From Kryptolebias marmoratus (lineage: Eukaryota; Chordata; Actinopteri; Cyprinodontiformes; Rivulidae): a stretch of DNA of 64,000 bases. The stretch lies in the NCBI RefSeq assembly GCF_001649575.2, contig NC_051449.1, positions 14,640,120 to 14,704,119 on the forward strand. Direction: 5' to 3'. Below the pieces are notes generated by a model. The model searched no databases and was not told the origin of the DNA. It worked only from the letters and a program-made list of their open reading frames with translations. Positions 21,901 to 35,041 of the stretch are shown here, piece after piece (position 1 is the first letter of the stretch; every line of letters starts with the position of its first letter). Both the position numbers and the translations under genes were made by a program.

Positions 21901-24900
21901 ATCTATGTTGAGGGTCGCAATTCCGACGTCTGTCAGAGGCTTTCCCCGGTTAATTATCTGTAACAACAGGATCATTGTCCCTTACCCAATTATGAATCAT
22001 TACTTAACTAGCTCATATAGAACATTGACTGAATCGTAAATTTAATATATACAGTTTTGTGCATCAGAAAGACTTGCAGGTTCCCTGTACTTACCCTGAA
22101 CTGGTGCGTGATGGCGCTGCCAATGTCGCTTTCAGTCTTCATGGCCGACTCACCTCTGACCTCTCCACTAAAGTAGACCTGAGACGGTTGGACTTGTCTG
22201 GGAGGATGAAGGCGCACAGTGAGCCACCTGAATCCGTGCTTACGTGTGCATTTTCTGCGCGTCTATGTGTTTTTCTTACCCTGTTATGTTCAGCTGCAGC
22301 TCGAGGGCCACCTTCGCCTTTGCTTTGACGAAAGGCAGATTCTTCTGGGTACTCGTCCTGTTAAAATGTATACATAAGATCAGCACAAAATACTCCCAAG
22401 AAATTACAAATATTGCATTATAATTTTGTTAAAGAAGCTGTAAGTGGAGTCGTTTGTGATGCATGTTCAAACACGTACGTGTTTAACAGCAGTTCAACTT
22501 CCACTTCTGTGACGCTGAGAGAGATACGAGCCGTGCTCAAAATGATGTAGAAGGTTGTCTGTAAACACACACACGTACACACATTTTTTTCCAAGCATTA
22601 ACGACGACAACTGTATAAAAAAAAAGCTTAAATATGTCAAAAAGTTGTTTTCTCTCACCTCTGAGCCACGCTTGAAGGGGTTTCCGAGCTCACACTCAGC
22701 ACTCGAACCATTTTTATTTGCTATGCAGGTGACTGGCAGCTCCTGTAACCCATAACATGGCCCGATCAGAACCAGACACTCAGAAGTGAGCGACACAAGG
22801 TGTCAGGAGGAAAAGAGACTCACTTTATCTGAAAGACGGTAAGCTGCGTAGGTCAAGGAGTTGGGTAAGTTTGCGATCACCGACGCTTCGTATGCATCAT
22901 CTTTATTCAGGTTGGTTACCTTGACCTCCAAGGCAATGACCTTTTGCTTGCTGAGTGTGATCAACGGCACACCATTATCCCTACAAAAACACCGATTTAT
23001 GAGTCTGTATTTTGAGGAGTCTCGCATTGCTCACTGTCCAAGTTATTGGAGTGACCTTCTCCAGTGTTAGCTTAGTGTGTGCGTGTGCTTTTACATTTTT
23101 AATGGAGTGAATGTATCTTCATCAGCTTTCATGTAGCCGTAGCGATATTTCACCTGCAGGTTGCTTTCACACACATCGTCACTGCCACACCCCTCTTTCA
23201 GGAATCCCACCTACCAACATGTTGACAGTTATTAAATACATAATTAAAAACACAACCCCAATTCCAAAAAACATCAGGAGATTGCGTAAAATGTTAATAA
23301 ACAGAATGCAATGATTTGCAAATCTCATAAACCCATATTTTCTTCACAATGGAACAAAGTAAACATATCAAATGTTTAAAGAAATTGTACCATATTTTGG
23401 CCATACATATGGCTTCCTCTTTGCCTGATAGAGCTTTAACCTGCATTTATGGATGTGAGGTGAACTGTGTTTACAGACAGTGATTAGTGGAAGTGTTCCT
23501 GAGTCCATGAAGTGATGTTCAGAACAGAATCAGACCTGTTTTTACTGCAGTGGTCCCCGAGAGCCTCAAGATCACAGCATCCATTATTGACTTTCAGCCA
23601 TGTTCTTTGAGCTCAGATTCTTGAAATCCTTTGATGATAAAACTGTCAATAATGGGATTTTCAAACTCTTCCCAATTTCCTATTGAAGAACATTACAGTA
23701 AAATTGTTCTAATAAATTTAAACAGATTTTTGTAGACTGGAGAAACTCTGCTCATCTTTACCTCTAACAGATTCAGCATCTCTAAAATGCTCTTACTGAC
23801 CTGTATCCAATTAACCAAATAAGATGAAAAATGCTCCTCCAGCCATTCCTTATTTGTACCATTTACCTTTACAGTCTTTTGTTGCTTGTCTCCAAGGTTG
23901 TTGTTTTTTAATGTTACTGCAATAAAATTTTTAAAAACTGTCTTATTTTTTACTAAAAAATGTACAGTTTCTTAGTTTTAACATTTGATGAGTTTTTGTG
24001 TTTCACTGTGAATAAAATATGAGTTTATGAGATTTGCAAATCAATGCATTCTGTTTTTAATTTACATTTTACACAGCGTCCCAACTTTTTTGGATCTGGC
24101 TTTGTACTGTATATACAGGGACAGTGAAAATAACACATTTACAGCGACATATGGTCTTTTCCTTAGTTTTTACACACACTGAGTATTTTGCAAACGCACC
24201 ATTTCTCGAGTTGCCATTTGATCTTTGGCGTCCAGGACAGGTGAGAGCGGGGAAGTGGAGCTCTGTCTGCGTTTACGCTGACTATTCACGATTTTTACAG
24301 ACACGTCAATGGGGATACCATGTAGCTTGTCTTTAATTTTTTCCTGTAGGGGGATAAAAATCACCCAAAAATTGTAACAACCACACAAACAACACACTTT
24401 TAAGTCAAAGTAATGCTAAAAATATGAATACCTGTATGGCAAGTTTCTGTGTAACACACTCTTTCTGTCCTTTTTTCATGGTAATTGTCCCGTCTGACTT
24501 ATACTGATCAGAACCTGAAGGCGTTGTGAAAGCTGCTCTGGGTATAAGACCATTCTTCCTATGGTCAGCATCCACCTCTAAAGAGTATCTTACATCTAGA
24601 TGGGAGAGAGAAAGAGACACGATGTGTGTGGGGAAAAATATGAAAAGTAACAACAACACTTTGCTTTAGGAAGAGTACAAAAAGTAAATATGGCTCAGCT
24701 TACTCAGGTCAGGACTGTTGCTCTTTGGACTCATATCAGAGAAACATGCTTTCACTTCCAAGCTGGAGAAACAATCAGATCTAAGATTAGCATGTCTGCT
24801 TTTAAATAAAGGATTGATAAATGTTTAAAATTTAAAAACAAATACTGAATTAAATATTATAGTTACATTCTATAATAAAGTAATGATGTACAGTGACACG

Positions 24901-27900
24901 ATGATTAAAAATATACACCCAGTTTCCAGAGAAATCCCACAAAAACCCCTGTAATTATTCTGAACCATCAGTTTCCAGACACAAACATACAGGACATTAT
25001 TTTCAGTGACTTGGCTGACCAATATTACTGTAGTTAGCTGATTTAAACAAATTGGCCAGCATTTAAAATAAGTTGGGAGATGGGCACAAACAAACTGTTT
25101 TAGTTTGTAACAGGCGGTATGAACCGGTTATAATAAGAGCATCCACCAATCGGGAAGTCTTTGCAAACAGGTAAGAGTTTGTAATAGAATAAAATAAAAC
25201 AATAAAAGAAAGTTCAGCAGCTGTTTAGAATAGAGTGCTAGCGTGCATTACGCTGTTCAAAGATGTAAGACGTTTGAGCAGATCTCAGAGTTTAAAGGCC
25301 AACATGTTGGATGCATGTGGTTTTTGGTAGCACATAAAGAACTAAAATGTGACTGTGGCAAATACATTGTGGACTCAGGACTTGTCATTCAAAGTAGCCC
25401 ACAGCTCCATTCAGAGATGTAAACTGAAGCTGTGTTATGCAACAAATAAAGTCATATATCACCTCAGCACTAAAACATCAACACGTTATCGACACAAATT
25501 TCTTTCAAATGGTCAGAAAGAAAGTGGAGACATATTTTGTGGCCAAATAAGAGCATATTTCAGTTTGCTTTAAAAAAAATAAAAACAGCAAACAAATGTT
25601 GGGTTTCAAGTGCCAAAGATGAGAAAGATCTAAGTAAGGTCCAAAAGCCAATTGTGTGTGTGATGGCGTGGGGAAGCATGTGCAAAGGAACTACTGACAT
25701 ACAGGTGTCTGTCAGGAAAGACTACGAAGGACACGTCACATTTTCTAATGGCTTAAAGGGGAGTTTCAAACAAAATAAAAACATGCACATTTATGTAAAT
25801 GTTGCAATTTAGAAAATGTAATAATTTTTATAGAAAATGGGTTTGTATTAAGGGAACTTTGCGGACTAAATCCTGGAGAACAGGGACACCCATACCAGAA
25901 AGTGTCGCCGCAGTTTTTCTTGCTCAGGTCGATTTTACTCGGTGTAAAAGAGATTTCCTTCTGGATGTTGACAACCGGTCTGGATCTGGATGTAAAGAGG
26001 TCAGTGAGCATCTCAGTAAGTACAAAGACAGACACTAGATTAGAATAATGTACTAGCTTTAACTTGCCCACCTGTAGACAAAAACAGAGTTTGAAAGGGA
26101 TCCAACAGCCAGGTCTGGATAGGAGTTCCCATCCAGGTCCATATTGCCTGCCAAAGAGTAGCCAAACAACTTCACTCCCTCAGACTTACCCAAAAGCACC
26201 TACAGTGGAGAAAAACAGAAAAATTAGTCTGGAGTGAGTGATCTAGATCACGTGGGATCTTTGTCTTCTGTGTTTCCGAGAAATCAGATTCAATCACCAA
26301 ATAAAGAGGAAAATATGTTTTTTATTCACTATATCTTTAAGTGAATTTATTTTAACAATATTCAGAGGATAAAAACTGTATTTTGGAAGTGCATTTTGTA
26401 AGCAAAAGCCAACATAGTAGATAAATAACATCAGTAAATGGACAAACAATTTTATAAAAGGGTAACAGCACTGGAGATCAATACATCTGGTCAAAACCTT
26501 AGGCATTAAATTAAAAACATCTTCTTCAAAAATATGACATGCAGGCCAAAAATTTAAAAACTGTTTTTGTGACAAAAACCTCTTTTAAATCACATGGAAG
26601 TAAGATCACACTTAACCTGAACAAGTTTTTAAAATATGTTTTATCTATATGTCCATCCATCTTCTGCCCCAAATCTCTCATTACCCAGTAACCTTTTCCA
26701 TTTTATCCAGGAGAATTCCAAGGTGTTCCCAAACCAGTCACACAATATTATCTCTCCAGCAAGTTCTGGGTCTGTATTAAGGTCCTTAAGTGGCATGTCC
26801 AAACTCATCTCCTAAGAAAGGTGTCTAACACAAACCAAAAAACACATTACTCCTGATGAATCTAAATTTCAACTATCTGCCAGACCCTCCTCTCTAGCAA
26901 AGTTGCACAGATTTCCCAGAATGACTGAGAAGTGTGATTTAAACACACCTTCTGCCCTCCCACCTCTTTTTTTAAAGAAAAGAAGGACCTAATTCTGCCA
27001 ATCTAAGGATATTGTCCCTGACTTCTATGCAATGTTTCACAAGTCCTCAGCCAACAACAGCCCAACAACAACACTTAGGGAAACTCTGAGAAAATCATAT
27101 TCATGAATTTCTAGTTCACTGTGTCAATGGCCTAAGCTTCAGTTACAGAAAATTCTTTCCAGGTTCTTAGACCTCTACTTCCATTACAGATGGCATATCA
27201 TTCAGGTCACTTCTAAATGATCACCCATCCACAAACTAGTCTATCTGATGCCGCATGCACTTAAAGACTCCTCTATGAGCATCTATTATGGACAAACCAC
27301 ATCTAGCACAAAAGTCCAACAATAAAACATCATTCTGGTTCATATTAAGCAGGCTTTCCTCCACACAATTCTCCTGGTCGCACTGTTACTGCCTGTATGA
27401 GCTTTGCAGTTCCCCAGTAAGACAACATTCCAGAACATCAAGCGTTTTAAGAGTTAAATTTAGACTGATTTAAATGGCAAAAATGAATCTTTGTATCTAG
27501 GAGTTTGCTTTGTTAGATATAAATCTTACATATTTGAAAAAGCTGTTTATCTTAAACACATTTTAAAACCTGACAACTTGCAGATCTGACAAAGTAAAAC
27601 GCTGCTTTAGAGTCAGAAATTCAGCTCTGTGTAGTTGATGCACTAGTTTACATACCTGTGCGGCTGTTTTATCGAATTTTGCTTTGACTGATCCATGGTA
27701 GATGTAAACAACACCGCTGTCTTTATAAGGAGCTCCCACTGCAAAATCTGACAGCAGGACAGTGTGGTTATTAAAAGAGAGGAGATGATCACAATAGTAT
27801 ACATAGGCTAACACCCAATTAATGGATCCTTACCATGGTAACCATCCTGATTGATATCCCCCAGGTTTTCCACAGTTAGGCCAAACATAGAGTCCATAGG

Positions 27901-30900
27901 TCCATCTATTCTAATAGGTTTGACTTTGTCCCAGTTTCCCCCTTTGTTAAAAAAGACATAGACAGCTCCTCCAATTTCTCCATCCTTCTCAAAGTACTGA
28001 GGTGCTCCCACCACTATATCGTCCCAACTAACAAACGACAGCACAACACACTCTTAAGCGGACAGTCAAAATAAGAATGATTGCAGCAGAAGCTAAACTG
28101 TGTACAGTATGTGTCACCCAGCATCCTCACCCATCCGCGTTAAGATCCAGCACAGCCACATCGTATCCAAAGGACGAGGCCAGTCCCTCCCCTTTCAGGG
28201 TGTACTCCTCTAACATGACCCTGCTTGTTTGTTCGCCTTTCTTCAGCAGGATCACTGCTCCACTGTAGTATGCCCTGGGAGCTCCTGCCACCACCGTCAG
28301 CTCACCGTTGTTGGTTAAGCGTTTCCCTGAGGCCAGCGAGAACCCTAAAGAAGCCAACGGAAAGAAACCAAGACATTTTAACTTTCATCATCATCAGTGA
28401 AAAGTCACGTGCCAAAATATGTTTCTTTGGGGGCAACGGCGAAGATTAAAAATTTTACCCATGTAGCTGTTAGAAGGCGCAGGGACCAGTCTGGGGTTCT
28501 TTTCAGTCTCATCGCCTACTTCAAATGGTCCATCCTCAAACAAGCCCATATTTATAAAAGTTTCATTTCTTTGTTCCAAGCGTACCACACCTTAAAGAGA
28601 GGCGCGAAGGGAAGGAGGGAATTGTCAAGGTGACGGGACTGATAAAAGTCTGTTGTATTTACACGTCACAAATTCCCATGCACAAAAATACCTTTCCAGT
28701 CGTAAGCTCCAGGAGCCCCGAAGATAAAGTAGTGGAAGTCATTGTCAAATGTAGCGGAGAGCCCCTGCTGACATGAACCAAACATCTCGTGGCCTTTTCG
28801 CCGGTTGTCACAAAAATGCCAGTCGCCTCCATCTTCAACTAAGCTAGCTTTGATAGTTAGGTCCTGACTCAGCACATAGCAACGGCCGATGATGTCACGG
28901 GTTTCAGAGGGTTGGTTCACGTTGCTTCGCCGCTGGTAACGATGAGCACAAGTCTATCCGAGAAAGAGAAGGACACAGGTGACTCGGCTATAAGAAACCA
29001 ATTTATAGTGAGGTTAAACTATCAATAATTAAAAAGACTTTCTTACCAAAACCTTGCCTCCTGGCCCCTGACTGCTGACTGTCACCCCCATCCACTGATT
29101 GTCTTTGCTTTCTGAGTTTATATCTTCTACAGAAGGACAGACACAGAGAGGAAAAACAGAAAATGTAACGCCTGGAAAAGGTTGTAACAGAAAGAAAATC
29201 AAAATTGGCCAATAGTTTTGCTCACCATCGTTATCAAATATAACTCTTGTGCATGATTCAGAGTTTATATCACATTTGTAGAGCCCCCCTGTTATTTTAG
29301 CTTCCTCACCACTTAAGGCTTTTGCTTGTGGCGCTCCAACCAGCAACCTAAAACAAACACACACACGAAGTAAGTCAGTTTGTCTGCATAACACATAACT
29401 TTCACACATTCCAGGACACTTGTCACACAGCAGCCATAATTACACACACAAATAAGCATGCACATCTGCCACCAAACCCATGCTCCATGTCCTCACAGTC
29501 CAGCTCATCAAAGACCCCTTTTAGTTGCTTCCCGTGGATGCCTGAACCAGAGTTTCTGTATCTAACACAGAGAATACTTTTATGAACTGAGAAGACAGTA
29601 AACTGCCACGCCCAAGCTTTGACGATGAGCATCCAGTTCTTCTTTTTTTTTTTTCAGATGTCATACTTTAAAATGATGTTTACAACGGTAAACCAGTCAA
29701 ATCCAGGCACTGTCCTCACTCTGTCTGTCCACACGTTCCGACTTGCTTCGCCTTTCCGATGACCTTTAGAGTTAACAGCATGCTGTCTTTGCCAGATGAA
29801 ATTAACCAAAGCCATTTTTAGCTGGAAAACAAAGCATCCTCAGACACACAAGCCATCTGGGAGGGGATTTACTGAGACAGACTGTATAGCAGAGCTAAGA
29901 GCTGAGGGCCAATGCGATCAGCAAGACTGCAGCGCAGACCTAACTTGACCACTCTGCAAACTGCATTGGGAAGAAACGTGAAATTTTGCGAATAACTTTC
30001 AGCGGCGGAATAAATTATGACGATTACTGACATGTCGAATACTGAGCAGGCATGTGTGAAATCAGGAATGGACCATAAATCTATTTTTGACATGGAAAAT
30101 ATGGCCTGTAACGTGCATAGCCGTATGGAGTTTCTCAATGCTTTTGAATGCGAATCTCCGGGGAAATTTAATGTTTTCAAGATGAGTAAAATACATAATA
30201 AACATACGAAGAGACTCTGTTTGCAAGACAGACAAGTGTTCAATGTTTATCCTATTTTTTTTTTCACAAGTGTAAAGACCTGGCCTTGTTTCAGAACTAC
30301 AGAACCATAATTTTGTGTTCTTATCCGCCCATGATGCATCCAGTCAAGGGTGAGTCGGTGACACTTGAAATTTGATACCACAGAATCTGGAGACATTTCT
30401 ACACCTCAATTTGCTTAAGCCTGTGAACAGGAAAATAATAGTGTTTTACATTCATTGAGATTGTTCTGAAAGATAATAATGAACAATTTTTGTTTTTTCA
30501 GTGAGAGTAGAATGTTGAAAGACAAAGGAAGTCAGGAGAATAGGTGGGAAAACAAATCTGGGAAATAGAGCTCAATGAATATGGGGTCTCTGGGGAGATG
30601 GGATCTCACACAATATCAGGCTCAGAGTTTGTGTTGTGAAGGACTCTCAGCTACTCCCACATCAAATTTAAGCTCAATAGCTGTAAAACTGAATGACTTA
30701 AATCTATTATGGTGTTGGCTAATGTTGATTAGCTGTGGCAGCCATCTAGAATTAGGTGCAGTGAGTAGCTACTACCACACCAAACTTTGGGTCAATATGT
30801 GTAAAATAAAATGAGTTAGAGCCATTTTTGTGCTTTTAAAGACAGCCACCTTGAATTGGGTTGACTCCGAAATTGAATTAGTTTTAGGTGTACATTTAAA

Positions 30901-33900
30901 GATTACTTTCTGCAAGTTTCGTCAAAATTTGTCCACTGGTTCATGAGATATTTTGGTAACAGAGAGGAAAAAACATTACCGTCTGCCTCTCTCTTCCTAC
31001 AGCGGGTGATAATAAAAACATATAAGATATTCTGAATGTTGACATTTGAAGCTAACCCAAATGGACGCTTTGTATTTTTCTTGCTATCACTAGTTTTTGC
31101 AACACATTGAGGGTTAAAGCGCTGACATGATGTGATAAGGTTGATCCACTGCTCCACCGACAGCCACTCAGTTGTTTATTTATTCATTTCTCATCAGCAG
31201 AGGAAGCCCTGATATGCAGGCTTGGATTGAGGTAAACACAGAGACAGTGACACTCGGACACACAGATTGTCTCTGATGATGCTGGACAGCCGCTGGAAAT
31301 AACATCCCCATCGAGACTCGAGACAGGCGCTTTGTTTTTATAGTAGTAAACTTTCGACTACATGGGCACAGTCTGTTGTTTAGCAACGAGCTGTGGCATT
31401 TCTTCAACTTCCAAATGGGTTGCAGATCCACAGGTTCATGACACAAGCATTACCCAACTTTTCCCCTCCATCCATCTGTGTGGATAAAGCCTGCTGATTC
31501 CGACCGGTTGAATCATGGTGCCCAGATGTAAAAGTGATTTATGTTCCTTTCAGCATTCCTTAAGCTATCACCTCTTTCTTCCCTTCAGCTCCTCCCACTT
31601 TGATGTTGGATAACCTAAAATAACCCGAGGGAAAGAGGACGGGGCTACGTATGACTCGAGTGCTTGTTCTTTATCAAATACACACACCACATGCTGCCAT
31701 ACACAGTGCTAAATTCAGCACAAAGCGTCACGGCCCCTCCCAGTCTCTTCTATCAATTTAAGCTACTACTGAAGATGCTGACAAGTGTTTCTGTCTCCTA
31801 CTGTTTTTTTATTTCTTTTCTCAATCAAACACACACACATGCATTAACTGTCTCCCACATACAGTAAACTGAGCTCAACCTCTGAAACTCTCCCAGTTGT
31901 GTGAATCCTGTTTTGTTTTTTTATATCTACGTTTTTTTCCTTTTTTTTTGCAATCTAACTACTTCTGCATATATTGTGTGACTTTAACCATTCATACATC
32001 AAAACATTCCGGTCATGGTGCAATGATGCAATTGGTTTTTGTTACTTTTATACTATTTAAACAAGAATATCGCTGACAGTAGAGAACACGCCTGTCAGAA
32101 AAATCAAAATCCAAAGCATGAATTCCCTCACACAACGATCCTGAGTACATGTCTAGAGTTGGAGCACGGACAAGGGTTCACCTGTGACCTTGACATTTGA
32201 TCCCATGAACTTTAAATCAATAGGGATTACCCTTGATATATGAGGTCTCCTGTTGTGTAGTTTGACATTCCTACCTTACACAATTGTGGAATTACATGAA
32301 TACATCTAATTCTATTTAGTTCCTTTAAAAACATTGTTCATCTACTTCAGCATACTTCGTTTTTTTTGGTCTCTTTAGACTACTTTGAGATTTTAGCTAC
32401 TTACGACTTAAAGTTACCCTTTTGTTACTTTTAGCTGTTATCTAGCTTTTGATACTTTTAGCGTCTAGCTAATGTTTTAATACTTTTAGCTAATATTTTG
32501 TTACTTTTAGATTTTAGCTGGAATTTTGCTACTTTTGGCTTCAAGCCAGCATTTGACTTCTTCTAGTCAGTATTTTGATCATTTTATCTTTTAGCTAGTG
32601 TTCTGCTTATTTAGCTTTGACAACTCAGTTTCACCTTCTACAGTAAATTTCAGTAAAGACATTCAGCGTTTTCACAGAAAATGCATTTCTTCTAGTTTGT
32701 AACTTGTCCTCCTCCTCCTCCCTCCTCTCCCCCTTTTTGAATTGTGTGCTTTCCCAATAGATTTTATTATACGGACAGCTTAATCTAGCGATAATAAAAG
32801 AGCTCAGAATGCTGCACAGGCACAGACTGCAGGCACGAACACATGCACACGTGCATCCACAGGTCCTGTCCAGCCCTGGGGGTACCAGTAACACTCATCC
32901 CTTCAAGACATTAAAACAGTGGAACATACAAGTCTGACTGATAGCTGGCACCAACGACTGGCGAAGGAAGGGCTGTGACTCACTGTGCACACCCTGCTCA
33001 CACTCTGGCACAAATGCTGCTGCCAAAAGACTTTACAAAATAAAAACACAGCGAGCACAAATTAACTCTTTGCCTCTTCTCTTCTTGCCCCAGGTGAGGA
33101 ATGTTTCAGGCAGCACACTTTTCCAGATGACTGACAGCAAGGCAACGCCTCAGTGCTCAGCCACAGCTTGCATCAGCACCATTAAGAGGAAAACTAACAC
33201 ACAGCTAGCAGGTAGCATGCATGCACATGCATTCGTATAAGTGTACACATTCTTCACTGCGGGAGCATTTATTCACACAGATTAAAACAAACACATCTTT
33301 GCACTTAGGATGACGGAAAACGCAGTTATTTGACTTGAAAAAAACTTTACATGCAGACTCCTACAAGTAGCTGTTGTTTTTCAGTTCACCGGATCCAACT
33401 GTGCTTACTTATCCTATAGTTAATTTTACATTCTGAAGCAGGGCTGTGGCAGCTTGTACTGATCATGGTGTGTCTTTTACTTAACCAGCATGTAAAAAAT
33501 GTCCAGTTTAAGTGTTGAAAATTGAGACATTTATGATAACTCAGAGCTTTAGCCTTTGAAGTCGATGCTGTGACCTTCAGGTATTAGTTGAATGAATACA
33601 AAAACCTTTAAAAACTTTTAAAAGCACTATAATCATATTATTCAAAGATTAGACTTTGATCTCCATTATACTTTCATTGTCATTACATGACACTTAGTAT
33701 TAACATGTTTACTAGAGATAAGAGTTTTGACAACTTCTTGCACCCACTGGTTATGGACAGATAAAAACAAACTGTTCATTCGGGTTAATTATAAAACATA
33801 AAGGCCTAATATTCACTGAAGGAATGCATATCACTCGTTGCCTTTAAAGCCAGAGTTTTAGACCAATAGCATCTTATGTTGAGAAATTAAATAAATAAGT

Positions 33901-35041
33901 TGTAGCCAACTTGATCAAACCTTGAAAATAACATTATGCATCTAATCTAATTTGATATTCTGAGTTGTCATGCTCAGAGTATGTGTTGTGAATGACTCTC
34001 AACGACAACCACACTAAACTGAAGCTCAATATCTGTGAAATTAACTGAGTTATAGACAGTTTTGTGTTAGGAAATGTAAATTAACTATGTTGGTAAATTT
34101 AAATTAGGTTGATTTCAAAGGTGAAGCAGTTGTTGATGTAACTACAGTACTTTCTTAGAGTTTTATTAAGTGGTTCTTGAGATACTTTGGTAACAGGCAG
34201 ACAGACAAATACACACACACACAGAGACAAACAAAAACATTATCATTAGACTTTAAACAGGAAAAAAAGGTAAGAAAGTGCTTTGATTTCAGGTGAATAT
34301 AATCTGCCTGTTCAGAGTCCCTTTGTCAGCAGGTTGTCTTTAAGCTGAATAACAAACTCCTCTAAAAGAAAAACACCCCCAGTGGTAACAATATTTTGTT
34401 AAAACTAAAAGTTCTGGTCTTAACTAAAGAAAACTACCTAAAAAATAACAAAGAGGTGAGACGTGCGCATGCGCAGTATAACTACGCCTCTGGTAGTCCA
34501 ATAAAAACTCGCAAATAAGTAACCCGGAGGGAGGAAAGATTAACAAACTGGGTGCCAAACTCACAACAAGTCAGAATGGTAACAGTGACTGCCTTATTGG
34601 TGGGATGTGGGTCGTTTAAAGAGACGTCAACGATGAAAAAAGTATTTCTGAACTACCTGCGGCATACCTGAGCTGAATCTGTTACGTAATGGCTCCCAGA
34701 AATAGCCTCAAAAAAAAAAAAAAAAGTTTACATTCCTCCCTCAGAAGCTCTAAAATAAATTCACAGCCGTATCCTCTGGTGTGGCCCTTTTTTTTAAATT
34801 ACATGGTGTTATTTAAAAGCGAGGCGTGCGTAGAGGAGTAATTAACGACCCTTAAAAGTTCTTACATTCTCGTGTCCCGCGGGCTAAGCTGCCGGTGCAT
34901 GGCCAGGGAGAAGCCGAACAGACTCCCACTCTCCCCGTCCATCCTCTTCACATTCGCGGTGTCCAAGTTGAAAGCCGAGAGTCGCCCCCACCCCAGCAGC
35001 GAGGTGAGCAGCCACAGTCCACAGGTGATACGGCCCTCCAT
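18892..35041 (-). CDS. itga6: Integrin alpha-6, laminin receptor subunit, 25 coding exons
   Basis: Integrin alpha-6 pairs with beta-1 or beta-4 as a laminin receptor. Exons, 5' to 3' on minus: 35041-34866, 29347-29226, 29126-29047, 28953-28692, 28590-28459, 28344-28131, 28027-27834, 27747-27656, 26199-26072, 25985-25896, 24762-24704, 24595-24432, 24343-24200, 23210-23095, 22980-22824, 22742-22659, 22558-22479, 22357-22280, 22197-22095, 21957-21787, 20802-20701, 20609-20499, 20179-20081, 19267-19142, 18960-18892; 1050 aa, all in frame. Signal peptide about 1-23 before FNLD; beta-propeller FG-GAP repeats with Ca-binding loops DLNADGWDD (324-332), DINQDGYHD (386-394) and DLDGNSYPD (445-453); thigh/calf domains; furin site RKRR at 888-891; transmembrane helix about 1005-1027. 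The tail (1029-1050) starts CGVFGKK where the family has CGFFKR and ends KLTSNA, like the alpha-6B end. Sequence and synteny favour itga6 over itga3/itga7. Confidence 0.94.
19590..19830 (+). repeat. R2-family interspersed repeat copy (plus), itga6 intron
   Basis: Family landmarks in order: 'ctaccacaccaaat', 'ttgtgttggctaaagtcaattagctgt', 'gccatcttga', 'ggttgactcca', 'cagttgtaga', then 'gatgttttgctataacacacagagacatgggcaaaaac'. It lies in the intron between itga6 exons 23 and 24. Confidence 0.65.
20925..21335 (+). repeat. R2-family repeat copy (plus), first of a tandem pair
   Basis: A long copy including the family head ('gacctaatattccctgaaggaatgcatatc', given here in part), the 'gtggccattttggtcaaacc' word, 'gactctcagcgactacc', 'tgtgttggctaagactgattagctgtgg' and 'gagatattttgctaacagac'. 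It sits in itga6 intron 20 directly before a second copy. Confidence 0.68.
21340..21640 (+). repeat. R2-family repeat copy (plus), second of a tandem pair
   Basis: Starts at the middle of the family unit ('gtgttgtgaatgactctcagctacc'; shorter words visible throughout), with 'ggccatcttgaattgggttg', 'agctgtagatgtacaccca', 'tgattactttctaagagtttcgg' and 'catgagatattcggctaacagac'. It follows the previous copy head to tail. Confidence 0.68.
23252..24106. mobile_element. Long-TIR non-autonomous DNA transposon, copy B
   Basis: The best-preserved copy. The left end reads caaccccaattccaaaaaac, then gtaaaatgtt, aacagaatgcaatgatttgc and cacaatggaacaaagtaaac. The right end is its inverse: gtgaataaaat, gagatttgcaaatcaatgc, cattttacac and tcccaacttttttgg. 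The terminal inverted repeats are about 140 bases. The roughly 550-base interior has no transposase. It lies between itga6 exons 13 and 14. Confidence 0.8.
26650..27450. mobile_element. Degenerate non-LTR retrotransposon fragment in itga6 intron 8
   Basis: Phrases such as 'tccatccatcttctg', 'caaggtgttccca' and 'aagtggcatgtcc' resemble the 3' part of a common teleost non-LTR retrotransposon, heavily decayed. No intact reading frame remains. Family assignment by eye is uncertain. Confidence 0.45.
30590..30985 (+). repeat. R2-family repeat copy (plus), itga6 intron 1
   Basis: Landmarks: 'gactctcagctactcccaca', 'ggtgttggctaatgttgatt', 'cttgaattgggttgactcc', 'tgattactttctgc' variants and 'ccactggttcatgagatatt'. 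An internal partial duplication repeats the 'tactaccacaccaaactttg' section. Confidence 0.65.
32290..32700 (-). repeat. TAGC-array element, copy 2 (minus)
   Basis: A variable tandem array of 'tacttttagctaatattttg'-like units fills about 32385-32620. On the minus strand it is flanked by 'cattttctgtgaaaacgc' and 'agaacactagctaaaa' on one side and 'gtatgctgaagta..caatgttttt..aaggaac' on the other. The same flanks and unit occur at 52660-53085 in the opposite orientation, so this is a dispersed element with an internal minisatellite. It lies in itga6 intron 1. Confidence 0.7.
33795..34250 (+). repeat. R2-family repeat copy (plus), itga6 intron 1
   Basis: A near full-length copy with the head ('aaaggcctaatattcactga'), 'gagtatgtgttgtgaatgac', 'ctgtgaaattaactgagtta', 'tttcttagagtttta', 'tggttcttgagatactttgg' and a tail running into an ACAC microsatellite. 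Confidence 0.7.
34464..34475. promoter_or_regulatory. NRF1-type palindrome in itga6 intron 1
   Basis: TGCGCATGCGCA is a perfect palindromic NRF1-like site, 391 bases downstream of itga6 exon 1 on the minus strand, in a CpG-containing patch. It may belong to the itga6 promoter region. Motif match only. Confidence 0.4.

Noticed and set aside
24170..24397. RKRR motif (SQRKRRQSS) in itga6 exon 13 as a furin cleavage site
   Set aside because: The family cleaves near the calf-2 junction. The RKRR at residues 888-891, in exon 21, matches that place; the exon 13 motif aligns with the SRRR stretch of human alpha-6, which is not the known heavy/light-chain cut.
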